Shown: positions 1-6,534 of the stretch, in pieces
Numbering within the stretch: position 1 is the stretch's first letter
How the letters are laid out: the number at the start of each line of letters is the position of its first letter
From: Kitasatospora griseola
GTDB taxonomy: Bacteria > Actinomycetota > Actinomycetes > Streptomycetales > Streptomycetaceae
Direction of reading: 5' to 3'
DNA length: 38,077 nt
Assembly: GCF_014648555.1 (NCBI RefSeq)
Contig: NZ_BMRI01000019.1
Location: 37,588 to 75,664 of the forward strand
The notes under the pieces: model-generated
Seen by the model: the letters and a program-made list of their open reading frames with translations, nothing else
Databases searched by the model: none
Told to the model about the DNA's origin: nothing
Program-made: the position numbers and the translations under genes

Positions 1-131
1 AGGGCGGCGGGTCCGGCCAGGGGCAGCAGGGCGAACGCGGCGGCGATCGCGCCGAAGCCGAGTCCGCCGCGCAGCAGATGACGTGTCAGGGTCGGGGCGG
101 CGAAGTCGGGTTGTCCGGGTCGTCCGCTCAT
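1..131 (-). CDS. N-terminus of a small membrane protein (truncated by window edge)
   Basis: Forty-three residues are visible. A polar N-terminus (MSGRPGQPDF) is followed by an Ala/Gly/Leu-rich hydrophobic stretch from about residue 20 that looks like the first transmembrane helix. The ATG overlaps the stop codon of the ECF sigma factor as ATGA, so the two are almost certainly co-transcribed and translationally coupled. A membrane protein directly after an ECF sigma gene could be an anti-sigma factor or the output of the regulon. No anti-sigma motif (such as HxxxCxxC) is visible in the part shown, so no function is assigned. The C-terminus lies outside the window. Confidence 0.6.
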   Translation of the reverse strand, partial: MSGRPGQPDFAAPTLTRHLLRGGLGFGAIAAAFALLPLAGPAA

Positions 132-658
132 CTCGGGCCCCCGAGTTCGGCCCGGACGGCCGCTCGGGCCCGGTGCAGCCGGGACTTCATCGCGGCGGTG
201 CTCAGTCCGAGCGCCTCCGCGACCGCCCGGCCGCCGTGGCCCTGCAGGTCGCGCATGATCAGCACCCGCCGCTGGTCGTCGGGCAGCGCGGCGATCGCCG
301 CGGCGACCCGTTCGGTGTCCAGCCGCCGCAGCGCCTCCTGCTCGGCGGAGTCCGCCGGTTCGGCCGGCGCCCCGGGTGCGGCGGGCAGCACGCGGATCCG
401 CCGCAGGCACTCGTTGCGGACGATCCGGAACAGCCAGGAGGCGAGGGCGCCGGTGGCCCGCAGCATGCCGATCCGCCGGTACAGGATGATCAGCGCCTCC
501 TGTGCGGCGTCCTCCGCGTCCTCGGGGCTGGCGCACAGCGAGTGGGCGAACCGCCGCACCTTCGGGTGGGCGCCCGTCACCAGCGCGTCGATCGAGGCCG
601 GGTCGCCGCAGCGGGCCGCGGCGATCACCTCCTCGGCGGGCCAGGCCGTCTCAACCAC
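128..658 (-). CDS. ECF-type RNA polymerase sigma factor
   Basis: A 176-residue protein with the two-domain layout of extracytoplasmic-function sigma factors. Region 2 (about residues 25-95) contains DAEDAAQEALIILYRR and SWLFRIVRNECLRR, the -10 recognition and core-binding helices. Region 4 (about 120-175) contains LPDDQRRVLIMRDLQG and a helix-turn-helix ending LSTAAMKSRLHRARAAVR, which contacts the -35 element. It starts with GTG, which lies inside the last codons of a 29-residue peptide gene, and its stop overlaps the next membrane protein gene. Both overlaps suggest coupled translation. No zinc-binding anti-sigma gene is visible. The regulon cannot be read from this window. Other GTG/ATG starts further upstream are excluded by the overlapping small gene. 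Confidence 0.92.
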   Translation of the reverse strand: MVETAWPAEEVIAAARCGDPASIDALVTGAHPKVRRFAHSLCASPEDAEDAAQEALIILYRRIGMLRATGALASWLFRIVRNECLRRIRVLPAAPGAPAEPADSAEQEALRRLDTERVAAAIAALPDDQRRVLIMRDLQGHGGRAVAEALGLSTAAMKSRLHRARAAVRAELGGPR

Positions 659-740
659 GCTTGCCCCGCTTCGACTTGAGCACGAACGCGCAGGTGCAGA
701 TCAGCACTGCGCCGACGCCGATGACCAGGGCCACCATCAT
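651..740 (-). CDS. 29-residue single-pass membrane peptide overlapping the sigma factor
   Basis: A short open frame begins ATGATG six bases after a strong GGAGG ribosome site. It encodes a hydrophobic segment of about 18 residues (VALVIGVGAVLICTCAFVL) followed by a very basic tail (KSKRGKRG), the pattern of an N-out/C-in single-pass membrane peptide. Its TGA lies inside the beginning of the sigma gene, whose GTG start overlaps the peptide's last codons by 8 bases. The sigma gene has no ribosome site of its own here, so sigma translation probably depends on ribosomes finishing this peptide. Two cysteines sit in the membrane segment (ICTC). Function is unknown; it could be a coupling leader, a small membrane sensor or an anti-sigma micro-protein. 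Confidence 0.7.
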   Translation of the reverse strand: MMVALVIGVGAVLICTCAFVLKSKRGKRG

Positions 741-861
741 GGGATTCCTCCGAGCTGTCGCCGCCGGCGGCCGTCCGCCGGTGGGTGTGCCCGTAAGAGG
801 GGGCGACCGCCGAAAAGGATTCGGCCCGGATCGGCGGGGCGCCCCGGCCGCCGCCGTCGCG

Positions 862-1230
862 TCAGACCTCGCGCTCCGCCTTGCTGCGCTCCACGCAGAA
901 CTCGTTGCCCTCGATGTCGGCCAGCACGGCCCAGCCGGTGCCGTCGGCGTTGCGCCGGTCGTCGACCAGCTTCGCGCCCAGGCCGAGCAGCCGGGCGACC
1001 TCCTCGTCCCGGGTGCGGTCCTGCGGCTGGAGGTCGAAGTGCAGCCGGTTCTTGCCGGCCTTCGGCTCCGGGACGGCCACGAACAGCAGGCCCGCGCCCT
1101 CGATCAGGGCCTGCGGGTCACCGGGGAAGTCCTCGGCGTGCAGCGGCTGGCCGAGCACCTCCGCCCAGAAGGACCCGAGGGTGTAGGCGTCGAGGCAGTC
1201 AATGGTCACGTGGCGAATCACAGAGCTCAT
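862..1230 (-). CDS. VOC-fold (glyoxalase/bleomycin-resistance-like) protein
   Basis: A 122-residue protein of the vicinal oxygen chelate superfamily, glyoxalase-like domain subtype. It opens with a beta strand containing RHVTIDCLD and the helix motif YTLGSFWAEVLGQPL. It then shows the paired beta strand with LHFDLQP near the middle and ends with the strand WAVLADIEGNEFCVE, where a metal-ligand glutamate usually lies. Metal ligands of true glyoxalase I are not all evident, and many actinobacterial members of this subfamily have no assigned substrate. The ATG chosen begins MSSVIRHV, which matches the usual start of the fold; the in-frame extension upstream is Arg/Gly-rich and unlikely. It is a monocistronic gene facing the sigma operon. 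Confidence 0.85.
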   Translation of the reverse strand: MSSVIRHVTIDCLDAYTLGSFWAEVLGQPLHAEDFPGDPQALIEGAGLLFVAVPEPKAGKNRLHFDLQPQDRTRDEEVARLLGLGAKLVDDRRNADGTGWAVLADIEGNEFCVERSKAEREV

Positions 1231-1292
1231 GCAGCGGATTCTCGCCCCACCCCGACGGCCCTGCAATCGTATTTACCTTTCACTGACATGCC

Positions 1293-1661
1293 ACCCTGAC
1301 CTGGTCCGGCCCGCTGGCCGCCGGCGCCTCCGTCACCGTCACCGCCACCGCCACCGTCACCGTCACCGTCACCTACAGCGTCACCGTGAAGGAGGACGCC
1401 GCGACGGCGCCAGGCTGCAGAACCTCGCCACCCCGGGCGAGCCCGGCACCTGCGCGGGCAGCTGCGCCACCGAGACGACGATCAGTAACGTCCCGCCGAG
1501 CCCGAAGCCCGAAGCCCGAGCCCACCAAGCCCGGCCACGAGCACGAGCGCCTGCCCGAGACCGGCTCGGGCCTCACCGTCCCGGCCGCGGCCGGCGCGGG
1601 CGTGCTGCTGCTCCTCGGCGGCGGCCTGATCCGGTGGCGCCGGAAGGGGCAGCGCCACTGA
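1293..1661 (+). pseudogene. Remnant of an LPXTG-anchored surface protein (frameshifted, 5' truncated)
   Basis: The C-terminal end of a sortase-anchored wall protein is readable only by changing frame twice. The first piece (LTWSGPLAAGASVTVT then YSVTVKED) resembles the last strands of a DUF11/isopeptide-type surface repeat. The next reads on in another frame (GARLQNLATPGEPGTCAG). The third returns to the first frame with KPGHEHERLPETGSG, a hydrophobic helix and the basic tail RWRRKGQRH, a classic cell-wall sorting signal. One shift falls near base 1403, the other within a CCCGAAG duplication near 1505. An in-frame stop lies just upstream and no N-terminal signal peptide or body exists, so this is a decayed 3' fragment. 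Its terminator hairpin is preserved. Confidence 0.75.
1332..1373 (+). repeat. GTCACC/GCCACC hexamer run
   Basis: A run of six-base units alternating GTCACC and GCCACC encodes Val-Thr/Ala-Thr pairs inside the decayed surface-protein fragment. It looks like replication-slippage expansion of the VTVT strand common in such domains. It is not a CRISPR, having no spacers. Confidence 0.7.
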
Positions 1662-1684
1662 CCCCGACCGCTGACCGACCGTCC

Positions 1685-1715
1685 GGACGGGCCCGTCACT
1701 TCGACGGGCCCGTCC
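1685..1715 (+). terminator. Hairpin terminator after the surface-protein remnant
   Basis: A perfect 13-base-pair GC-rich stem (GGACGGGCCCGTC paired with its complement) has a five-base loop, ACTTC. It lies 24 bases after the remnant's stop. There is no T-run, as is usual for actinomycete terminators. Confidence 0.75.
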
Positions 1716-1739
1716 GCCGTTCTCCACCCCACAGGCAAT

Positions 1740-1755
1740 CAGTAAAATGTTACTG
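1740..1755 (+). promoter_or_regulatory. CAGTAA-4-TTACTG palindrome overlapping a TAAAAT -10 box
   Basis: A perfect inverted repeat, CAGTAA AATG TTACTG, lies 8 bases before the ATG of the NTF2-like gene. It contains TAAAAT at 1743-1748, a good -10 hexamer (TAnnnT). Transcription would then start close to 1755, leaving a very short leader with no Shine-Dalgarno. The symmetry suggests an operator for a dimeric repressor (TetR or MarR type), but no such regulator is adjacent. Confidence 0.5.
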
Positions 1756-1763
1756 TTCCGGTC

Positions 1764-2186
1764 ATGTCGCTTCCGCTCCCGCTTCCCGAGGTCAAGGCCG
1801 AACTCGACCGCCTGACCGCCGAGTTCTTCGACGCCTTCGACAACCGCGACGGCCGCCCCGCCGACGTCGCCCGCCTGCGCCGCCTGATGCTCCCCGGCTC
1901 CGTCATCACGGTCGCCGAGCCGAAGTACCTCACCTACACCCTCGAAGAGTTCATCGGCCCGCGCGAACTGCTGCTCTCCGACGGCCGGTTGACCGAGTTC
2001 CACGAGTGGGAGACCAGCGAGCACACCGACATCGCCGGCAGCGTCGCCTGCCGCATCGGCGGGTACCGCAAGTCCGGCCTGCTGAACGGCGAGCCCTACG
2101 AAGGCGGCGGCACCAAGACCTTCCAGTTCGTCCGCACCCCCGACGGCTGGCGGATATCCGCGTTCTCCTGGCACGACGAGTCGTAA
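1764..2186 (+). CDS. NTF2-like / SnoaL-type protein
   Basis: A 140-residue protein with the length and shape of the DUF4440/SnoaL-like alpha+beta barrel family. It opens with an N-terminal helix, ELDRLTAEFFDAFDNRDG. A central region follows with VITVAEPKYLTYTLEEFIGPRELLL, and the end is a closing strand pair, KTFQFVRTPDGWRISAFSWHDE, the typical tail of this fold. Such proteins bind small hydrophobic ligands or act as cyclases, isomerases or dehydratases; nothing here identifies a substrate. No ribosome site precedes the ATG, and the -10-like box places the transcript start about 9 bases upstream, so it may be translated as a near-leaderless message. It appears monocistronic. Confidence 0.8.
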   Translation: MSLPLPLPEVKAELDRLTAEFFDAFDNRDGRPADVARLRRLMLPGSVITVAEPKYLTYTLEEFIGPRELLLSDGRLTEFHEWETSEHTDIAGSVACRIGGYRKSGLLNGEPYEGGGTKTFQFVRTPDGWRISAFSWHDES

Positions 2187-2263
2187 CCCCCGACGCCGGC
2201 TCCTCGTCCGGCTGTGCGAAAGTCGGTGCCCTTGCAGGGTGCGGCTGGACCGGAGGTGGCCGG

Positions 2264-2968
2264 GTGGGCGGGCGGGTCTTGGTGGTCGACGACGATGCGG
2301 CGATCCGGCGGAGTCTGGAGCGGGGGCTACGGCTGAGCGGGTTCGCCGTGTCCCTCGCCGAGGACGGGACCGCCGCGCTCGCCCGGCTCGCGGAGCGGCC
2401 GCCGGACGTCGTGGTCCTCGATGTCGGGCTGCCCGGGCTGTCCGGCACGGAGGTGTGCCGGACGCTGCGGGCCCGGGGCGACGACACCCCGGTGCTGATG
2501 CTGTCCGCACTGGACGAACTCGCCGACCGGGTCGCCGGGTTGCAGGCCGGCGCGGACGACTACCTGGTCAAGCCGTTCGCGTTGGAGGAGCTGGTGCTCC
2601 GCCTGCACGCGCTGCTGCGCCGCCGCCCGCCCCAGCCGTCCGACCTGCTCCGGGCGGGCCCGCTGCGGATCGACCCCGGGACCCGCGAGGCGTTCTGGGA
2701 GGACGAGGAACTCCGGCTCACCCGGCGCGAGTTCGAGCTGCTCACCCAGTTCGCCCGCAACCCGGGCATCGTGCTCTCCCGCGAACTGCTGCTGGACCGG
2801 GTCTGGGGCTACGACTTCGAGGTGCGCAGCGACGCCGTGGACACCTTCGTCTCCTACCTGCGCCGCAAGCTGGAGGCGTCCGGCCGCCGGCCCCGGCTGA
2901 TCCACACCGTGCGCGGGGTGGGCTTCGTCCTGCGCGCCCCCGACCCCGCCGAGGGCGGCGACCGGTGA
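2264..2968 (+). CDS. OmpR/PhoB-family two-component response regulator
   Basis: A 234-residue response regulator. The receiver domain (about 1-120) has the acidic pocket VVDDD at 9-11, phospho-acceptor Asp53 in VVLDVGLPG, and conserved Lys103 in DDYLVKPF. The DNA-binding winged helix (about 135-228) shows the OmpR signature LRLTRREFELLTQFARNPG and VDTFVSYLRRKLE, ending TVRGVGFVLR. The GTG chosen has GGAGG seven bases upstream and gives the normal N-terminus; the much longer upstream frame has no family similarity. Its stop overlaps the start of the histidine kinase as GTGA, so the pair is translated together. It resembles MprA/TcrA-type actinobacterial regulators; the signal is unknown. Confidence 0.95.
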   Translation: MGGRVLVVDDDAAIRRSLERGLRLSGFAVSLAEDGTAALARLAERPPDVVVLDVGLPGLSGTEVCRTLRARGDDTPVLMLSALDELADRVAGLQAGADDYLVKPFALEELVLRLHALLRRRPPQPSDLLRAGPLRIDPGTREAFWEDEELRLTRREFELLTQFARNPGIVLSRELLLDRVWGYDFEVRSDAVDTFVSYLRRKLEASGRRPRLIHTVRGVGFVLRAPDPAEGGDR

Positions 2969-4425
2969 AGCTCTCCACCCGGATCGCCCTGGGCGCCGCC
3001 CTGCTGGTGCCGCTGCTGGTGGCGGCCGCCGCGGCCCTGCTGCTGCCGCTGGTCAACGCGGATCTGCACCGCCGTCAGGACGCCCAACTGAACGACCGGG
3101 CGGCCGCGTTGCTGCCGAGCGCCCGCGCCCTGCTGACCGCCGACACCAAGGGCCGCCCGAAGGCCGAGCAGAACCAGCAGCGCAAGGTCCTGGACGCCGC
3201 CCTGGACGCGGGCGTCCGCGTCGCCGCCGCCGACGGAACCGTCCTGCTCTCGGCCGGATCGCAGCCCGCCGACCCGCAGCTCCTGCCCGTAGAGGGTACC
3301 GTGACGGTCCGCCAGGGCGGCGCGTCCTGGCGCGTCCTGACGGTGAAGGTGAACAGCGGAGCCACCGCCGGCACGCTCTGGGTGCTCGCCCCGGCCGGTG
3401 CGCCGGCAGAGGAGCTGCGGGCGGTACGGCGGCGGGTGCTGCTGGTGGCGCTGCTGGCCGCGCCGCTCTCGGGGCTGATCGCCTTCGTGCTGGCCGAGCG
3501 GGCGACGCTGCCGCTGCGCCGCCTGGGCCGCCGGGCGGCCGTGCTGGACCCGCGGACCGGCCACGCGGTGTTCGCGCACACCCGCACGGGCACCGCCGAG
3601 GTGGACGAACTCTCGGGCGCGATCGCCCTGTTGCTGTCCCGCTACGACGAGCAGGCGGCCCGCACCGCGCACGCCCTGGACACCGCGCGGTCATTCTCCT
3701 CCGCCGCCTCGCACGAGCTGCGCACCCCGTTGATGAGCCTTCGCACCAACCTGGACGTGCTGTCCGCGCACCCGGACCTGCCGGAGGCCGAACGCGCCGA
3801 GATCCTGGCCGAGTTGCAGCAGGACCACGTGCGCACCGTGGACCTGCTGAGCGCCCTGTCGACGCTGGCCCGGGGCGATCTGGTGGAGGTGTCGGCGTTC
3901 GGCCCGGTGGATCTCGCCGAGCTGGTGGACGCCGCCGTCGCGGAGGCCGGACGCCGTCACCCGCAGACCGTCTTCCGCACCGAACTCCCGCCGGAGGCGC
4001 GGGTGTTCGGATGGGACGCGGGCCTGCGCATCCTGCTCGACAACCTGCTGGGCAACGCCGCCGTGCACGGGCGCAGCGGCGACGCTCCCGCCGAGGTGGA
4101 CGTCCGGCTGCGGATCGAGGGCGCCGCCGCGCGGCTCACCGTCGACGACCGGGGCCCGGGCATCCCGCCCGCCGACCGCGCCGCCGTCTTCCGGCGCTTC
4201 CACCGCCGCCCGGACAGCCCGGGCTCCGGCCTCGGCCTGACCCTGGTCGCCCAGCAGGCCGCCCTGCACCGCGGCTCCGCCACCGCCACCACCCGCCCCG
4301 ACTCCCCCGACTCCCCCGGCTGCCGCTTCGACGTCCGCCTCCCGCTGCTCCGCGACCACGCTCCGACCCCGGAACTCCCGGCTCCGCGCGCCTGGTTGGG
4401 CGCGCCGGAACAACCGGCCGGGTAG
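2965..4425 (+). CDS. Two-component sensor histidine kinase
   Basis: A 486-residue membrane kinase and partner of the preceding regulator, with which it shares a GTGA overlap. An N-terminal transmembrane helix (about 8-28) is followed by an extracytoplasmic sensor loop (about 30-150). A second helix (VLLVALLAAPLSGLIAFVLA) and a HAMP-like linker come next. The dimerisation domain has the phospho-accepting His250 in SHELRTPL, and the ATPase domain has Asn360 in DNLLGNAAVHG, DRGPGIP, FRRFHR and GSGLGLTLV. All catalytic boxes are intact. The sensor loop is Ala/Gly-rich without a known ligand-binding fold. The C-terminal 25 residues are Pro-rich and probably disordered. Confidence 0.95.
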   Translation: MKLSTRIALGAALLVPLLVAAAAALLLPLVNADLHRRQDAQLNDRAAALLPSARALLTADTKGRPKAEQNQQRKVLDAALDAGVRVAAADGTVLLSAGSQPADPQLLPVEGTVTVRQGGASWRVLTVKVNSGATAGTLWVLAPAGAPAEELRAVRRRVLLVALLAAPLSGLIAFVLAERATLPLRRLGRRAAVLDPRTGHAVFAHTRTGTAEVDELSGAIALLLSRYDEQAARTAHALDTARSFSSAASHELRTPLMSLRTNLDVLSAHPDLPEAERAEILAELQQDHVRTVDLLSALSTLARGDLVEVSAFGPVDLAELVDAAVAEAGRRHPQTVFRTELPPEARVFGWDAGLRILLDNLLGNAAVHGRSGDAPAEVDVRLRIEGAAARLTVDDRGPGIPPADRAAVFRRFHRRPDSPGSGLGLTLVAQQAALHRGSATATTRPDSPDSPGCRFDVRLPLLRDHAPTPELPAPRAWLGAPEQPAG

Positions 4426-4478
4426 TCCGGCCGAGGATCCACAGGGTTTCCACAAGAAGCGCCCGTACGGTCGCCTGC

Positions 4479-4501
4479 ACGGCCGGGCGGTCCGGCCGTG
4501 A
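4479..4501 (+). terminator. Hairpin between the histidine kinase and the secreted-protein gene
   Basis: A nine-base-pair stem, CACGGCCGG with its complement and a five-base loop, lies 53 bases after the kinase stop and 21 bases before the next ATG. It may end the two-component transcript, or partly attenuate read-through into the secreted-protein genes. Confidence 0.45.
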
Positions 4502-4522
4502 GGTAGTGGGAAGGGGAGTGCC

Positions 4523-4909
4523 ATGCGGATCAACCGGACGGTCGCGGCGGCCGGGGTGCTCGCGCTGGCGGGCGCACTGCTGGCAGCGGGGCCCGCGCAG
4601 GCGGCGAGCGGGACGGCGCCGAAGGGCGACGGGGCGAAGGCGATCTGCAAGCGGCTGCCGAAGACCGGGGAGCGGATCGACAAGGCGCTCACCCGCCTGC
4701 ACGGGGACGCGACCGTGAACGGGTCGGTCGCCCGACTGGAGCAGCGGGTCGACAACGCCAAGAAGGCCGGCCACCCCGAGATCGAGAAGTACCTGAACGA
4801 CCGCCTGACGGTCCGCCGCAGCCTGGTGTCGACCCTGGACACCCGCAAGGCGGACCTGAAGTCGGTCGCGGACTGGTGCGCGAAGAACGCCCCGGCGGCG
4901 GCCAAGTGA
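4523..4909 (+). CDS. Small secreted protein, unknown function
   Basis: A 128-residue protein with a clear Sec signal peptide: MRINR, a hydrophobic core and an AQA-AS cleavage site near residue 29. The mature part is a charged, helical domain with two cysteines (ICKRL near the start and DWCAKN near the end) that probably form one disulfide. GGGGAG-type ribosome site spacing is good. Its stop overlaps the following lipoprotein start as GTGA. The location just after a two-component system suggests an envelope function or membership in that system's regulon, but this is inference. No named domain is recognised. Confidence 0.75.
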   Translation: MRINRTVAAAGVLALAGALLAAGPAQAASGTAPKGDGAKAICKRLPKTGERIDKALTRLHGDATVNGSVARLEQRVDNAKKAGHPEIEKYLNDRLTVRRSLVSTLDTRKADLKSVADWCAKNAPAAAK

Positions 4910-5103
4910 CCCGCCGCCCCGCCGCCACGGCCGCCCTGGCGGCGCTCACGCTGGCCGCGGCGGCCCTGCTGACGGCCTGCGGCCCGACCGCCGCACCCGC
5001 CGACGGCCCGGACAGCGCGCAGGTCCAGCAGATGCAGCAGAAGGTGGACGCGGCGGACAGCGCCGCCGCCCAGGCCGACGACAACGCCGGTCAGGACAAC
5101 TGA
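4906..5103 (+). CDS. Small lipoprotein
   Basis: A 65-residue product with an N-terminal hydrophobic helix ending in the lipobox LLTAC, cleaved before Cys near residue 25. It then has a short Ala/Gln/Asp-rich coil (QVQQMQQKVDAADSAAAQAD) with heptad-like spacing that may form a short coiled coil, loosely like a miniature Lpp. GTG is the start and overlaps the previous gene's TGA, so expression is coupled to the secreted protein. An ORF starting upstream in this frame lacks a ribosome site. The role is unknown; it is probably tethered to the outer face of the membrane. Confidence 0.75.
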   Translation: MTRRPAATAALAALTLAAAALLTACGPTAAPADGPDSAQVQQMQQKVDAADSAAAQADDNAGQDN

Positions 5104-5120
5104 GCCACGTCGAAAACCCC

Positions 5121-5154
5121 GACGGCCCGCACTCTCCCCGGAGTGCGGGCCGTC
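5121..5154 (+). terminator. Strong hairpin terminator after the lipoprotein
   Basis: A perfect 14-base-pair stem, GACGGCCCGCACTC with its complement and a six-base loop, starts 17 bases after the lipoprotein stop. It is preceded by GAAAACCCC. Confidence 0.85.
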
Positions 5155-5156
5155 GG

Positions 5157-5220
5157 CCCGTCCGCCCGGACGCCCGCATGCCCGTCCGCCCGGACGCCCG
5201 CATGCCCGGACGCTCGAATG
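5157..5220 (+). repeat. 24-base tandem repeat, two exact copies plus a degenerate part copy
   Basis: The two units at 5157-5180 and 5181-5204 are identical (each begins CCCGTCCGCCCGGA and ends CGCATG). A shortened, mutated copy (CCCGGACGCTCGAATG) follows at 5205-5220. The array is non-coding and lies between the terminator and the cysteine leader peptide. Confidence 0.8.
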
Positions 5221-5309
5221 CCCGGATGGCGAGACGGGATCGTCCACTGTTCGACCACCTGCGTGGCGGAACTTGACGCGCCGCCACCGGGTCGTGAAGC
5301 ATCGGCGGC

Positions 5310-5387
5310 ATGAACTCCGGCACCTTCCTGGTCTGCCGCCTGCACGTCGATCTGCGACGCCAGGCGAGCGACATGTGTGCCTGTTGA
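5310..5387 (+). CDS. Cysteine-containing leader peptide upstream of cysteine dioxygenase
   Basis: A 25-codon ATG frame carries the core CRLHVDLRRQAS and ends DMCAC before TGA, with three cysteines. The (L)HVDLRR core is, from memory, the hallmark of actinobacterial leader peptides found upstream of sulfur and cysteine metabolism genes, where stalling on Cys codons is thought to report cysteine supply. Here it precedes cysteine dioxygenase by about 170 bases, which fits that model exactly. The ribosome site is weak. It probably acts in cis by translation rather than as a functional protein. The attenuating RNA structure between it and the next gene was not resolved. Confidence 0.8.
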   Translation: MNSGTFLVCRLHVDLRRQASDMCAC

Positions 5388-5559
5388 CCTTCCCCGCCTG
5401 ACCTCCGCGCGCATCCCCGTGAGTTGAACCGGGCCCTGCCGCGACCCCCCGCAGCACCCGCATCCGCCCGTTCGGCGGTGCGCCTTGCCGTCCCGTTCCC
5501 GCCGCCCGCCGTCCGCCGTTCCCCGGCGCCGGCCGTCGCGGCACATCCGGAGGAGAGCC

Positions 5560-6066
5560 ATGCCCGCCGATCTCGCCGCCCCCGCACCCCCGGAGGCCGG
5601 ATCCGCCCGCCCACCGCTGTCGCCGAACGCGCTGCGCCGCCTCGTCCGCGACCTGGCCGAACGCCCGGAACGCTGGCTGCACCGGGTGCGGCTGTCCGGC
5701 GAGGACCGCTGGTACGAGCGGCTGGAGCTGGCCCAGGACTACGAGGTGTGGCTGATCAGCTGGCTGCCGGGGCAGTCGACGGGGTTCCACGACCACGGCG
5801 GCTCGCGCGGGGCGTTCACGGTCGCGCTGGGCGAGCTGGAGGAGCTGGCGCTGGCGGGCCCGGAGCACGGCCTGACGGTGCGCCGACTGACCGCGGGCGC
5901 CGAGCGGGCGTTCGGGCCGCAGTACCTGCACGATGTGCGCAACACCTCGCCGGGGCCCGCCGTGACGCTGCACGCGTACTCGCCGCCGCTGGCGCGGATG
6001 TCCCGGTACGAGCTGCGGGCCGGCGGCCTGGTGCGCATGGCGACGGAAGGACCGGAGCAGTGGTGA
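5560..6066 (+). CDS. Cysteine dioxygenase (cupin, type I)
   Basis: A 168-residue cupin of the cysteine dioxygenase family, which oxidises L-cysteine to cysteine sulfinate with O2 and Fe(II). The metal-binding first cupin motif is FHDHGGSRGAFTVALGELEE, with His77 and His79; the third ligand is His124 in YLHDVRN. SPPLARMSRYEL near the C-terminus is typical of the bacterial type. The ATG follows GGAGGAG at five bases, so the longer upstream frame is rejected. The last codons overlap the rhodanese gene as GTGA. Its product feeds sulfinate breakdown, and the rhodanese may take up released sulfane sulfur. It is probably controlled by the upstream cysteine leader. Confidence 0.93.
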   Translation: MPADLAAPAPPEAGSARPPLSPNALRRLVRDLAERPERWLHRVRLSGEDRWYERLELAQDYEVWLISWLPGQSTGFHDHGGSRGAFTVALGELEELALAGPEHGLTVRRLTAGAERAFGPQYLHDVRNTSPGPAVTLHAYSPPLARMSRYELRAGGLVRMATEGPEQW

Positions 6067-6458
6067 CGACGGTGGACCAGTTGGTGGCGCGGGCCCGCGA
6101 GGGGATGGAGCGGCCCGGGCCGGAGCAGGCGTGGGCGGCGGTGACGGCCGGGGCCCGGCTGGTGGACATCCGTCCGGCGGCACAGCGCGCCCGGGAGGGT
6201 GAGATTCCGGGGGCGCTGATCATCGAGCGCAACGTGCTGGAGTGGCGGCTCGACCCTACGGGCAGTCACCGAATTCCCGAGGCGACCGGACACGACGTGC
6301 CGTGGATTGTAGTCTGCTCGGAGGGCTACGCCTCCTCTCTCGCGGCCGCCTCACTAAGGGAGTTGGGGCTGTTCCGGGCGACGGACCTGGCCGGCGGGTT
6401 CGTGGCCTGGGCCGCGGCCGGCCTGCCCACCCGTTCGGTGGATCAAGGTTTGCGGTGA
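6063..6458 (+). CDS. Rhodanese-domain sulfurtransferase
   Basis: A 131-residue single-domain rhodanese. LVDIRPAAQRAREGEIPGALIIERNVLEWRL gives the CH2A-type strand and the loop, ending in a conserved WRLDP. The catalytic Cys85 lies in the six-residue active-site loop CSEGYAS, and the closing motif is DLAGGFVAWAAAGLPT. It starts with GTG overlapping the cysteine dioxygenase stop. Such CDO-rhodanese pairs are common in actinomycetes; the enzyme would carry sulfane sulfur as a persulfide and transfer it to an acceptor. No membrane segment is seen, so it is cytosolic. Confidence 0.92.
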   Translation: MTTVDQLVARAREGMERPGPEQAWAAVTAGARLVDIRPAAQRAREGEIPGALIIERNVLEWRLDPTGSHRIPEATGHDVPWIVVCSEGYASSLAAASLRELGLFRATDLAGGFVAWAAAGLPTRSVDQGLR

Positions 6459-6534
6459 TCGCGACCCGGGAAGCCGGACAGACGTATTCAGATCAGTGTT
6501 CGATAATCCGCTCGGCCATCGCTAGGACCCTTCC

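Noticed and set aside
1332..1373. CRISPR-like or telomere-like repeat
   Set aside because: The hexamer units are contiguous with no spacers and encode Val-Thr strands of a degraded protein.
3691..6183. An 830-codon open frame on the minus strand
   Set aside because: It runs antisense through the kinase, secreted, lipoprotein and dioxygenase genes, is Arg/Gly/Pro-rich with no domain pattern, and is a GC-bias shadow.
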